64,000 nucleotides of DNA from Adiantum capillus-veneris (Eukaryota > Streptophyta > Polypodiopsida > Polypodiales > Pteridaceae): positions 58,653,340-58,717,339 of the forward strand of contig CM043942.1 in NCBI GenBank assembly GCA_014529385.2, in the 5' to 3' direction. This document shows, piece after piece, positions 28,640-39,041 of the stretch (position 1 is the stretch's first letter; each line of letters begins with the position of its first letter). Made by a program: the position numbers and the translations under genes. The notes under the pieces are model-generated. The model was not told the origin of the DNA and searched no databases. It worked only from the letters and a program-made list of their open reading frames with translations.

Positions 28640-28831
28640 TGAAGGAGTACGAGCGGAAGTGTGACGCGAGAGAGAGTGCGAGAAGAAGAGCACGACGATA
28701 TGGTGAACTCGCTCTACTGTAATGTGTAGAGCATAGTGAGTTCTTATTAGGTTTTTACAAAAGAATATGTGTACATACCTGGCGGCCCGCCCACTTACTT
28801 GGGCGACCACATTGGGCTTTATACCCCAACA
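28640..28831 (-). repeat. 5' LTR of nested copia
   Basis: 192 bp with TG...CA ends, about 97% identical to 23956-24147. The LTR has the same TTGGG/CCCAA start hairpin, with one loop base changed. Confidence 0.95.
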
Positions 28832-30747
28832 ATCAGGAATGTGGGTACATGACTTATAGTGGATGAATTTATAGAGGCATTTGCAGGAAGTTGGGTTTAC
28901 TCAATGGGAGATCTCTATTCAGGGCACGATCAATTTCAACTAGATGTTGAGAGTAGAGATCTGACAACTATGAAAACGCCTTTGGGACTGGTAAAGATGT
29001 GTACCTTACCTCAAGGAGCAACAAATTCAGTTGCACATATGATGAATGGGATGAACAAGGTTCTACGTGACGTTATACCTCAAATCACAATGCCATTTGT
29101 TGATGATGTGCCCATCAAAGGATGTGAAGCCGTAAGTTTGTTGCAAACCATATTGAAGATTGTGAGAAGATTTTGTCAAGGCTGGAAGAAGTTAATCTTA
29201 CCCTATCAGGGCAAAAATCTGTATTTGGAGTTCATGAAGTGTTGATTGTGGGGCATATGTGTGGTCCTTATGGTAGAAGGCGTTGTTCAAAAAAGATGGA
29301 TGCAATCAAAAACATGAAAGAAACATGTTTACCTATAACTGAAGTTCAAAGATTTCTTGGTGCTTGCGTCTTCTATCTTATTTGGATACCACATTATGCA
29401 CATGTAGTAGATCCCCTTTATAGGTTGTTGAGAAAGAATCAGAAGTTTCGATGGGAAGAAGAGCACACAAAAGACATGAGAAAGCTAAAGAAGCTACTTC
29501 TTTCATCACCAACCTTGAGAAAGGTAGACTATGCATGTGAGAGACCTGTCACTGTGACAGTGGACACGAGTCCTACAGGGATAGGATGGGAAGTAGGGCA
29601 AGATGATGATGAAGGAAAAAGGTATGTGGTGAGATTTGGAGCCAAGATTCCGAGTTCTCACCAACACGATTATGCACAAGCAAAAAGGGAACTATGGGGC
29701 GTGGTTACAGCATTGAGGTGTGACAAGGAGTACCTTATGGGGGAATCAATGGTTGGGGAAACTGATTGTTTGCCTCTTCTTGGAATGATAAAAAACTGTT
29801 CGACTCCTGATATTGCAATGCTGTGATGGATAGCCTACATAAAGTCCTTGAATCCTGAGTTCAAGCATATTGTAGGGAAAGACAATCCAATGGTAGATAT
29901 GCTATCTAGGGCAAAGTATGAAGATGAACAAGACATGATTATTGAGGGAGATGATGTAGGCACAAAGTTTTACACTATTGATCATGCAAAGAGTAGTCAT
30001 GCATGTTTTGTGTCTTCACTTGAGTCCTTTTCAGAGGAACTATATGAGGATGAATGGCTCTTGATAGGTCGCTACTTAAGTACTCTGCAGAAGCAGGATG
30101 ATTAGACTGAACAAGAATTCAAGAGGATAAGAAGAAAAGCATATGGATACTTCTTGAGGGATGGCTACTTATGGAAGCATCCTAAACGAAGAATTGGAAC
30201 ACCATTGCGGGTAGTATGCAATAGGGTTATTCAACAACAAATCATCAAGGAGGTCCATGAAAGTTTATGGGTAGGACATCGAGGTGTATGAGCAACATTT
30301 GCCAAGGTAAAAGAAAGGTATTGGTGGAAAGGGATGTATAAGGATGTGGCTGAGTTTGTGGAGTCTTGTGTGATATGCCAAATGTATTCAAATGTACGGC
30401 ATCGTGATGGACTACATCCTAATTATCCATTAGCCATGCATTACAAATGGGTTGTGGACTTGGTCACAATGCCTTTGGGACTTTGGCAAATGAGGTATTT
30501 GGTGCTTGCAAGAGATGATTTGTCTAATCAAGTTGAAGGGAGTGCATTGAGGACAAAGAGTACACAAGCTATATGTAAATTTCTTCTTGAAGATATGATC
30601 TGTCGCTATGGGTGTGTGGGAAAGATAACTGTAGATAGAGGAGAATTGGATGCTGATGAAGCAAGCGAATTCTTCTCTAGAATGGGCATCAGGGACTCAT
30701 TTAGCAGCAAGGGGCATTTTTTGACCCGTAGGGGACTGCTTGAATAG
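28832..30747 (+). pseudogene. Ty3/gypsy RT, RNase H and integrase core (array copy 1)
   Basis: RT blocks: GDLYSGHDQFQLDVESRDLT, KTPLG, TLPQGATNSVA and the catalytic F-V-D-D in MPFVDDV (about 29100). RNase H: VDTSPTGIGW and FKHIVGKDNPMVDMLSRA. Integrase: H2C2 zinc finger (HESLWVGHRG...ESCVICQ), D in VVDLVTMPLG and D in TVDRGELDADEA. A 37-bp deletion near 29130 relative to copy 2 shifts the RT frame. Nonsense codons at positions where Arg or Trp is expected (near 29824, 30102 and 30288) break the rest. The integrase is cut at about 30747 by the AT-rich insert and resumes at 34919. Confidence 0.85.
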
Positions 30748-30795
30748 CAAGCAACTGCCTTTTTCAGACGGTGAGAGCTTATGAGTGCCAGAAAA

Positions 30796-30805
30796 CTATA
30801 AATAG
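30796..30805 (+). promoter_or_regulatory. TATA box
   Basis: ctataaatag, a textbook plant TATA box, is followed 45-70 bases later by a (TC)n tract (30847-30868), typical of plant core promoters and LTR R regions. It would drive transcription rightward across the 152-bp repeat array. Confidence 0.55.
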
Positions 30806-31219
30806 GACCCCTAGCTTCACATTTTAGAGGGACTCGGAGCCTTGATACTCTCTCTCTCTCTCTCTCTCATCTAGAGAGAACACTACGCAGAAATCATTAG
30901 AGATTAATCTCTAATTGATTAACTTAAACGGTAATTAGCCTAATCCTTCTTAATTAGTAAGATTAGATTAAGCTATTTTGTTAATAAATCAAAGATTAGG
31001 TGTATGTATACTCATAAAACCTCTCTTAATTAATTAATCTCTGCTCATTATTGTAATTAAGCTTAGTAATATTAAGCTAATTAATTATCCTATCATATTA
31101 GGACTGAAATTAGCCAAATTAACCATGAATTAATGGTAAATATATTAATTAAGCTTAGATTAAGTTGAGGTAATTATCAGAGTTGCATTAGACAATAATT
31201 AAGCTAGGAAAATTATCCT

Positions 31220-33110
31220 ATAATTTTTTGAGTAATTTTCCTAATTAATTAGATAGAATTACTCTATTTTTTGAGCAAATTAAATAGGAAAAATTAGTAA
31301 ATTGATTTTAAATGCTCTGATATATTTATGCGTGGTTAATTATGTGTTAATGAACCCGTGATAATTAGGATAAGCTCAGATAATTAATTTAGCTAATTAC
31401 TTTAGAAGAAATACTCTATTTCTTGAGCAATTTAAATAGGGGAAATTAGTAAATTGATTTCAAATAATGTGATATATTTATTAGTGGTTAATCAGGTGTT
31501 AAAGAATGCATGAGAATTAGAAGAAGCTCAGATAATTAATCTAGCTAATTACTTTAGCAGAAATACTCTGTTTTTTGAGCAATTTAAATAGGAGAAACTA
31601 GTAAATTGATTTCAAATGCTTTGATATATTTATTAGTGGTTGATTAGGTGTCAAAGAACTCCTGAGAATTAGGAGAAGCTCAGATAATTAATCTAGCTTA
31701 TTACTTTAGCAGAAATACTCTGTTTTTTGAGCAATTTAAATAGGGAAAATTAGTAAATTGATTTTAAATGCTATGATATATTTATCAGTGGTTAATTAAG
31801 TGTTAAAAACCTCTGATAATTAGCAGAAGCTCAGATAATTAATCTAGCTAATTACTTTAGATGAAATACGTTGTTTTTTGAGCAATTTAAATAGGGGAAA
31901 TTAGTAAATTGATTTCAAATGTTGTGATATATTTATTAGTGGTTAATTAGATGTTAAAGAACCCATGATAATTAGGAGAAACTCAGATATTTAATTTAGC
32001 TAATTACTTTAACAGAAATACTCTATTTTAAGAGAAAATTAAATAGGAAAAAATAGTAAACTGATTTCAAATGCTGTGAGATATTTATCAGTGGTTAATT
32101 AGGTGTTGAAAAACCCATGATAATTAGGAGAAGCCAAGATAATTAATCTAGCTAATTGATTTAGGAAAAATACTCTGTTTTTTGGACAATTTAAATAAAG
32201 GAAATTAGCAAATAGGTTCAAATTGAGTTGAGTTATTTATTAGAGGTTAACTAGATGTTAGAAAACACTTGATAATTATTCTATTCTCAGATAATTAGTT
32301 AAACTAATTATCTTAGTGGAATTACACTGTTTTTAGGGGTAAATTAAAGGGGTAAATTAGTAAATCATGTGCTATAATTACATGCTATTTAGAAGAGCTG
32401 TATTATAGGGTATAGAGGCTGTGATAATTATGCCAAGGTTAGAAAAGTAGTATAGATATTTATGTAAGTTAAATTATACTATTTCTAGTTAAAAACTAAA
32501 GAGGGAAATTAGTAAATCATGTTCGATAATTACATGCTATTTATAAGAGCTGTATTATAGGGTAAAGATGTCGTGATAATTATGGAAAGGTTAGAAAAGT
32601 AGTATAGATATTTATCTAAGTCAAATTATACTATTTCTAGATAAAAACTAAAGAGGGAAATTAGTAAATCATGTGCTATAATTACATGCTATTTATCAGA
32701 GCTGTATTATAGGGTAAAGAGGCCGTGATAATTATGCCAAGGTTAGAAAAGTAGTATAGATATTTATCTAAGTTAAAGTATACTATTTCTGGCTAAAAAA
32801 TAAAGAGAGAAATTAGTAAATCATACTATATGATTACATAATATTTATAAGAGCTAGATTACATGATGAAAAGGCCGTGATAATTATGTCAAAGTTAGAA
32901 ACGTAGTATAGATATTTTTCTAAGTCAAAATATACCAATTTTGGTTGAAATTTTAAGGGGGAAATTAGTAAATCATGCTATATGATTACATTCTATTTAT
33001 GATAGTTAGCTTACATAATACAGAGGCCATGATAAATATGTCAAGGTTAGAAAAGTAGAATAAATATTTATTTAAGTCAAATTATCTTAATTTTAGCTGA
33101 AAATTGAAAA
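31220..33110 (+). repeat. AT-rich tandem array, period about 152 bp, about 12 units
   Basis: Landmarks recur at steady spacing. 'agctcagataattaat' occurs near 31374, 31527, 31677, 31829, 31980 and 32133. 'attagtaaatcatg' occurs near 32357, 32510, 32662, 32813 and 32963. The first seven units and the last five are two diverged subfamilies of one unit. Both contain 'gaaattagtaaat', 'gtgataatta' and a closing 'tactctgttttt/tactatttct' block. Confidence 0.85.
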
Positions 33111-33658
33111 TGGAAATTATATAATTAAGTTGGAAAATAATAAGATAATTACCAAAGGTATTAAATATCCTTATCTACTTGTGGTAATTATACCATAGGT
33201 AATTAGTGAGGTTAGTAAATTATAATTGACCAAAAGTCCTATTTTTAGCAAATGATTAATTAAAATAAATTGATTTTGTGGTTAAAAGTTTTTAGAAAAA
33301 TTATAGTAAGTGTAAACCTATGATATCAAGTTAAGGAAATGAAATCTTTAAGAGAAATGAAATACAATATATATTAAGCCCAAAATAAGTAGATTATTGG
33401 CTTAAAAGTTGATGGGAAAATTAGGAAAAAGATATAGAAAATTATAAGAAAGTTAAGAGAGCTTAGAAAACCCTTAGGGAAGCGGTGGAAAAAGTTATCA
33501 TGCCTATATAGACAAATAAGAAATTACTAGGTTAAGAATTTATCAATTAAGACTATAAATTTAACCTTGGATGGGTTACGGTTGAATACAAAGGTTAAGT
33601 TTAGATTTTGAATTATTTACCTAATGATTAGACGACCTTTTTATAAGGATAAGAAGTT

Positions 33659-33844
33659 ATGTCACCGAAAAGAACCCAAGCAAAGCCTACATCTGATGAT
33701 GAGGACGTAGCTCCAAAACGAACTAGAGTGTCGCACGACGACGAAGCCGGGCCTAGTAGTATGCCTACGGAGGAGAGTTTTCAGGCGCCAGCGCAGCAGC
33801 AGATGGCCAATCAATCCCAGGTGGGTGTCCCATTATTCAATTAA
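33659..33844 (+). CDS. short hydrophilic protein, gag-N-terminus-like (unproven)
   Basis: 61 codons beginning MSPKRTQAKPTSDDEDVAPK, then RTRVSHDDEAGPSSMP and a Gln-rich end. The strongly acidic/basic disordered start resembles N-termini of some gypsy Gag proteins, but the frame stops early. A possible donor (CCCAG/GTGGGT, about 33820) near its end would allow splicing onward. It is the first ATG frame after the 3-kb leader. Function is unknown and it may be a relic. Confidence 0.3.
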   Translation: MSPKRTQAKPTSDDEDVAPKRTRVSHDDEAGPSSMPTEESFQAPAQQQMANQSQVGVPLFN

Positions 33845-34918
33845 GTCTTTAATTATTTTAAGTTCGTTTTATAAGTTAGCATTGCATACGTAAGAAGGAT
33901 AAACTGGCTGAAAACGGAAGGTAACTTCTAGCGTGCATTTGTTTATAATGTAAGAAAGAATTGTTTGGGTTAAAACTGGTTGAATTAGGAAAGATATGTT
34001 TGATCATCCCTAAGATAGCTTGTCTCAAGACACCTCCGACTCCTTGGAATATTTTGATGATATTGATTGGCTTTCTAGCCACAGATAAGTCGGTTACCCC
34101 CATGAACGTTGAGTTTCTACTCCGTGTCATGTCTTGATGTTTCCACATAAGTTAGGATACCGGTTTTTTATCCTAGGGGAGCCGCCCGGTTGTATGGGCA
34201 ACTGGTTTGGTGTATGGGCACTCGGAACCTTGGGTGGGGGTTTATCCACTCCGGATTTGAATAAGGAATGGGTGTGGTTTTTCACCCTTAGGTGGTCTTG
34301 AGACAAGAAGAGTACTGGTCATGGTTATTATGGACAATGTTTTGATTGACAGTACCTTGCCTTAAGTTTAAAGATGTCTGTTTTCTAAAATAATGCTTTC
34401 AATGTTGTCTTCAAGGAATTACTGTGATGGAACGTTAAAAGAGACCATTATTTTAAATGTTAAAACAATGTAATAAAAAGATAAATGAATCTTGTGTGAG
34501 TGCGGGGTGGTAAGTGGGGATTGACTAAGGTTGTCAACCATGGACGGGTGGACCTGATTAGTCAGGTAACTATCCATCCCTGCGCACTAAAATGTTTAGA
34601 AAACTTCTTCATTTGGAAGAGAAGTCCACCAGCGGCAGTGCCCTCACATCTGTTAGGGGGAAAAAAGCGTTGGTTGAGGATACCTTAGCCCAATTGTGGC
34701 AATTATAGGGCCGAAATAGTTTTTCGGACTTTTAATACGTTGTCCCGTTTCCGCTGCGAGACAAGACTAGGTATTCTTCTAAGGCTATAGACCCAAGCCA
34801 TTGTCAATGGTAAAGGTCTATTCCTTGGATTTTTCTTGTTTAGAGACTTTGATTTTTATCAGACCTAGAGACCTGTCAAGGATCCCATCCCGATCTTGGT
34901 GTAGTTGGGGTTGGGAAC

Positions 34919-35347
34919 ATTACATGCCAATTGAGGATGTAGTTCTTACATGTTATATATTGCCATGGGAAGATGGAATGAGTAGAGAAGACCTTCTTGC
35001 ATTGCGCATACGGCAATTGGAAAGAAGGCCAGAATAAATTGAGCTTTGCAGAAGCTCGACTAAAGAATGCAAGGTTGAAAAACCAAGAGAGATTTGACAA
35101 GATGCATAGGCTCTGACCGAAAGACATTGAAGAAGGTGATTAGGTGTTGGTGTACGATAGTAGCCTTGAAAACCAACACCCTACAATAAGGAATCTTGCA
35201 AAGAGATGGTTTGGTCCTTATGTTGTAAAGCATGTGCATGGAATTGCAACTTACACCTTGCGTGAACTAGATGGGTCAGAACTGAAAATTCCCATTGCAG
35301 GAAAAAGAGGAGGGGATGCTGATCCATTTGATGCACAAACCAAGTGA
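34919..35347 (+). pseudogene. Ty3/gypsy integrase C-terminus (array copy 1 end)
   Basis: It has the same blocks as 22265-22765 (MPIEDVVLT, LPWEDGMSREDLLALRI, SSLENQHPT, RWFGPYVVKHV, LDGSELKIPIAGKR) but with stops and frameshifts at about 35035, 35114 and 35142. It is the continuation of the integrase interrupted at 30747. Confidence 0.8.
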
Positions 35348-35466
35348 AGAGGATGATGAAGCCAACTATATGCAAACTGAGGATGAAAGTGAGAATATGG
35401 CGTCTGATCATAAGTTTTAATGCTCTACAAATGTTGTTGTGGCACATACTGGAGGATGTGCAGGTT

Positions 35467-35479
35467 CAGAGGGGGTGGA
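35467..35479 (+). promoter_or_regulatory. polypurine tract before gypsy LTR (copy 2)
   Basis: cagagggggtgga directly precedes TGTCGTGCC, identical to 22885-22897. Confidence 0.6.
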
Positions 35480-36516
35480 TGTCGTGCCGTGGCACGTACA
35501 TAGTGTGAAATAAAAACATTCACCTCACTCTTGACACTTCTCGATGTAAACAAAGAAAAGCAATCATGTACATATTGTGATATATGTTGAAGTATCTACT
35601 GCAGTCATTATCATGTACATACCTATCCGGGGAGTCGTGGCCCTGGATGTGGCGCATTTGTGTGCTTTTCCACTTGATAAGATGCTTAATTTGGTTTGAC
35701 AATGTACATAGTCCAAGTGTTTCATGGTGGCACACTCATCTCGCCTATAAAGACCGATGCGGACAAAAACTGCCAAAAATAGCAACTAATAGGCGCCGTT
35801 GCAGAATTGCATGGAAAGTGACCCAAAATGGTATATTGATGAAAAATGATACTTATCTATGCTTTTTATGCTTATGCGAGTGATCCCACAAATTTAGGGG
35901 ATTTTTTGACTCCGTTTGGGATTTTTCGTATCAAAAATGGCTTTTTTGGGGTAAAAAATGAAATGAAAATGGCCTAGTTTGGCCTAAAAATAGACACATC
36001 AGCTGAAAATGCCGTGGATAAGAGAGAGAGAGAGGGCTGCTTTTTACAAACAAAAACCTGCAATATTTCACTACTGTGTAATAGCTTCCATGGTTACCCA
36101 ATCTATGTGTGCTGCAGTCCCGCCTCTTCGCAATCTTGTATCTGAGCTTGTGAGGGAGTGAATTAGGGTTTCCCCTTATCAAAATGGTGTGTGGGATTCA
36201 CTTTAGAAGCTCCTAAATCTCTGAAAAATCAGAAAATTGTCGTCATGAAGATGGAGGTTCGAGCATTCCTTTCAATTGTTTGATGTTATGACTATGAAAT
36301 TGGGGGCGAGGCTACATGATACCATGAAAGAGGTTTGGGTTTTGATTGAGAATTGTGCTTGTATGAGCATCGAGGTCTCATGGATGAAACATTAGTGTTT
36401 TTCAATGATCTTTTTAAGTGAAATTGAATGTGATTTGGTGATCCTTTCATCATAATCTCGATTAGGAGAACAAGCAGACTCCAAGCGTGATAGGAAAGGG
36501 GGTTTGTAACATCAGG
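35480..36516 (+). repeat. gypsy array LTR, copy 2 (uninterrupted)
   Basis: Starts TGTCGTGCCGTGGCACG and matches 22898-23955 over its full length with scattered substitutions and small indels. Its right border with RT (…gtaacatcaggaatgtggg…) contains the empty ATCAG site used by copia in the other copy. Confidence 0.7.
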
Positions 36517-37340
36517 AATGTGGGTACAGGACCTATAGTGGATGAATTTACAAAGGAGTTTGCAGGAATTTTGATTTACTCAATGGGAGATCTCTATTTA
36601 GGGTACGATCAATTTCAACTAGATGTTGAGAGTAGAGATCTGACAACTATGAAAACACCTTTGGGACTGGTAAGGATGTGTACCTTACCTCAAGGAGCAA
36701 CAAATTCAGTTGCACATATAATGAATGGGATGAACAAGGTTCTACGTGACTTCATACCTCAAATCACAATGCCATTTCTTGATGATGTGCCCATCAAAGG
36801 ATGTGAAGACAAAGATAAAGATGAGGATATGGATTCAAGGGGGTGGCGTACGTTTGTTGCAAACCATATTGAAGATTGTGAGAAGATTTTGTCAAGGCTG
36901 GAAGAAGTTAATCTTACCCCATGTGGGCAAAAATCTATATTTGGAGTTAATGAAGTGTTGATTGTGGGCATATGTGTGGTCCTTATGGTAGAAGGCCTTG
37001 TTCAAAAAAGATGGATGCAATAAAAAACATGAAAGAAACATGTATAACTATAACTGAAGTGCAAAGATTTCTTGGTGTTTGCGTCTTCTATCTTATTTGG
37101 ATACCACATTATGCACATGTAGCAGATCCCCTTTATAGGTTGTTGAGAAAGAATCAGAAGTTTCGATGGGAAGAAGAGCACACAAAAGACATGAGAAAGC
37201 TAAAGAAGCTACTTCTTTCATCACCAACCTTGAGAAAGGTAGACTATGCATGTGAGATACTTGTCACTGTGACAGTGGACACGAGTCCTACAGGGATAGG
37301 ATGAGCAGTAGGGCAAGATGATGATGAAGAAAAAAGGTAT
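36517..37340 (+). pseudogene. Ty3/gypsy RT and RNase H start (array copy 2)
   Basis: It keeps the RT stretch that copy 1 has deleted (GCEDKDKDEDMDSRGW...NHIEDCEKILSRLEEVNL), with catalytic F-L-D-D in MPFLDDV. One G is missing near 36966 relative to copy 1, which shifts the frame into a false 178-codon reading. A TGA at about 37303 replaces the Trp seen in copy 1 (GIGW). The homology ends at about 37345, where a different element's integrase begins. Confidence 0.8.
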
Positions 37341-37345
37341 GTGGT

Positions 37346-38770
37346 GAGATGGGATCCCTCACACTCACGTGTCTCTGAACAGTCAGATCAACATGTCTTT
37401 GCACGCGCAAATAGAAACTCCAACACACAGAGCTCTACCCCTACTCAGGAAGAGCTTAAGCAATGGAAGAAATTTTCCATTGATGATGGATACTTACTCC
37501 ACAAGGGTAGAGTATGTGTGCCAAAGGATTCAGACACTAGGCGCCAAATCTTATTTGAGTGTCACGACAGTCCAAGTGCTGGTCATCCATGTATTCGTAA
37601 GACGTATGCCTTAGTTCAACGGCAATTTTATTGGCCGGGCTTACATCATGATGTTCAAAAGTACGTACTAAACTGCCAACAATGCTATGTTAATAAGGCA
37701 GAGAGCCTCAAGGTAGGTGGCCTTTTACATCCTTTAGAGATTCCACAAGGTAAGTGGGAGAGTATCTCTATGGATTTTGTAGTAGGACTACCTACTACAA
37801 ATCGTGGCCATGATGCCATTTGGGTAATTGTAGACCGTCTCACAAATATGGGTCGATTCATTCGCACTAAGACTACGGTTAAGACACCGAAATTAGCACA
37901 GCTATTTGTAGAGCATATATATAAACTCTATGGTCTTCCAGCTAGTATCATTAGTGACAGAGATCAAAAGTTCGATAATCACTTCTGGAGAGCTGTGTTC
38001 CAAAAGTTGGAAACTAAACTTAATCTAAGTATGGTTGATCATCCAGAAACGGATGGTCAAACCGAAAGAGTTAATCAAGTGCTAGAGGATATGCTACAAA
38101 TATACGTTGGCAAGAAGCAAACCAATTGGGAAGACTACTTACCTATATTGGAATTTGATTATAATAGTTCAAAGCATGTGACTATAGGGTTTCGTCCATT
38201 TATGCTTTTATATGGATTTCAACCTAGATCACCTATTACAGTGGGGTTGGCTTAGGAGAAAATACAACAAGAGAAGGATTTTCTCCAAGAACATTTTGAC
38301 ATGCTTTGAGTTGCTCGACAGAATGTTAAGCAAGCTCAAGATCGATATAAGGAGTACGTAGATGAGCATCATCGTCTGGATACTTTCAAAGAAGGAGACA
38401 AGGTTTTCCTCAAAGTTCTGGAGCATTCAGAAAGTATGAAGACGGGAAAAGTTGCTAAACTTTCACCACGCTATTGTGGACTATTTACCATTCTCAAATG
38501 TATAGGTCAAGTGGCCTATAAGTTATCTCTTCTAGAGTACTCACGAGTTCATCCTGTTTTTCATGTTATCCATTTACGAAAACAACTAGGACAGAATGAT
38601 AATATCATTGACACAGGTGTGTTAGTTGAACTTATCAAACTGCCAAGCATCCCTCATGAGCCCGAAAAGATTTTAGATTCTCATGAGCTTCGCACCAGAC
38701 ATCATGTCAAACGACAGGTGTTGGTAAAATGGCTATTAAGAAATGTTTTCCTACATTCGTTTTCGAGGAC
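37346..38770 (+). pseudogene. chromovirus (Ty3/gypsy) integrase, GPY/F and chromodomain-like tail
   Basis: Order seen: H2C2 zinc finger (HDSPSAGHPCIRKTY...LNCQQC), integrase core D (SMDFVVGLP), D (IISDRDQKF) and E (TDGQTERVNQVLEDM), GPY/F-type domain (LSPRYCGLFTILKCIGQVAYKL, VHPVFHVIHLRK), and a chromodomain start (EKILDSHELR...QVLVKWLL). This C-terminal order is diagnostic of plant chromoviruses, whose chromodomain guides integration to chromatin. TAG at 38253-38255 and TGA at 38307-38309 interrupt it. It is fused in frame-like fashion to the preceding gypsy copy, so this is a chimeric junction. Confidence 0.85.
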
Positions 38771-38789
38771 GAAAACGATTCTCCAAGAG

Positions 38790-38792
<3 letters not shown>

Positions 38793-38836
<44 letters not shown>

Positions 38837-38842
38837 CGGGGG
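38793..38842 (+). repeat. poly-G tract (44 consecutive G, then CGGGGG)
   Basis: It lies exactly where the chromovirus polypurine tract is expected, directly before the 3' LTR. The original tract (agaggga...) appears to have expanded. The Gly-rich and Pro-rich frames over it are artefacts. A homopolymer of this length could also be an assembly or sequencing artefact. Confidence 0.9.
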
Positions 38843-38845
38843 TAA

Positions 38846-39025
38846 TGTAAGGACATGGGTCCTATGGGCAAGGCCTCCGGCACGGCCGGACAGTGTGTAC
38901 GCTAGGGGGAGGCTATAAGATAGCATGGTTGGGTGGAGACTAGCACACGCATTACCACCACCCTTTCATAAGTATTGAGTCTCTTGTACTCTTCTTTTAA
39001 TTAATGAAAAGATTATTCTCCCTCA
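38846..39025 (+). repeat. probable 3' LTR of the chromovirus
   Basis: Starts TGTAAGGACATGGGTCCTA after the purine/G tract. It contains ggctataaga (TATA-like, about 38910) and a ttaattaatgaaaaga stretch resembling a polyadenylation region, and ends near ...TTATTCTCCCTCA. About 180 bp. No partner LTR is in the window, so the right end is approximate. Confidence 0.55.
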
Positions 39026-39041
39026 AAACTTGAAAGATTAC

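Larger units (their letters stand above)
23956..28831 (-). mobile_element. nested Ty1/copia element, 4,876 bp, complete LTRs and TSD, defective pol
   Basis: The LTRs are 192 bp each (23956-24147 and 28640-28831), with 5 differences by my count (about 97% identical). On the minus strand they start TGTTGGGG and end CTCCTTCA. The Met-tRNA primer-binding site is at 28626-28639, the purine tract at 24148-24160, and a 5-bp ATCAG duplication flanks the element. Coding order on the minus strand is gag, zinc knuckle, protease, integrase, RT, RNase H, as in Ty1/copia (Tork/Tnt1-like by motif style). Two internal deletions and at least four nonsense codons make it non-autonomous. The empty site in the second gypsy copy shows that it inserted after the gypsy duplication. 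Confidence 0.95.
30748..34918 (+). other. 4.2-kb AT-rich insert within gypsy integrase, with promoter-like start
   Basis: It separates the integrase core (ending about 30720) from the integrase C-terminus (34919). It starts near TGACCCGTAGGGGACTGC and ends ...GGGTTGGGAACATTACA, so a very long solo LTR with TG...CA ends is possible, but no clear duplication flanks it. It contains a TATA box, a (TC)n tract, about 12 tandem 152-bp units and a small ORF. The 34150-34330 part (GCCGCCCGGTTGTATGGGCA...) has an LTR-leader look. Identity is uncertain. Confidence 0.5.

Noticed and set aside
30748-34918. Simple LTR insertion with target-site duplication
   Set aside because: TG...CA ends are possible but no matching 5-bp flanks, and integrase sequence is missing between the flanks.
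38436-38926. Gly-rich (+) and Pro-rich (-) protein segments
   Set aside because: Direct translation of the poly-G tract.
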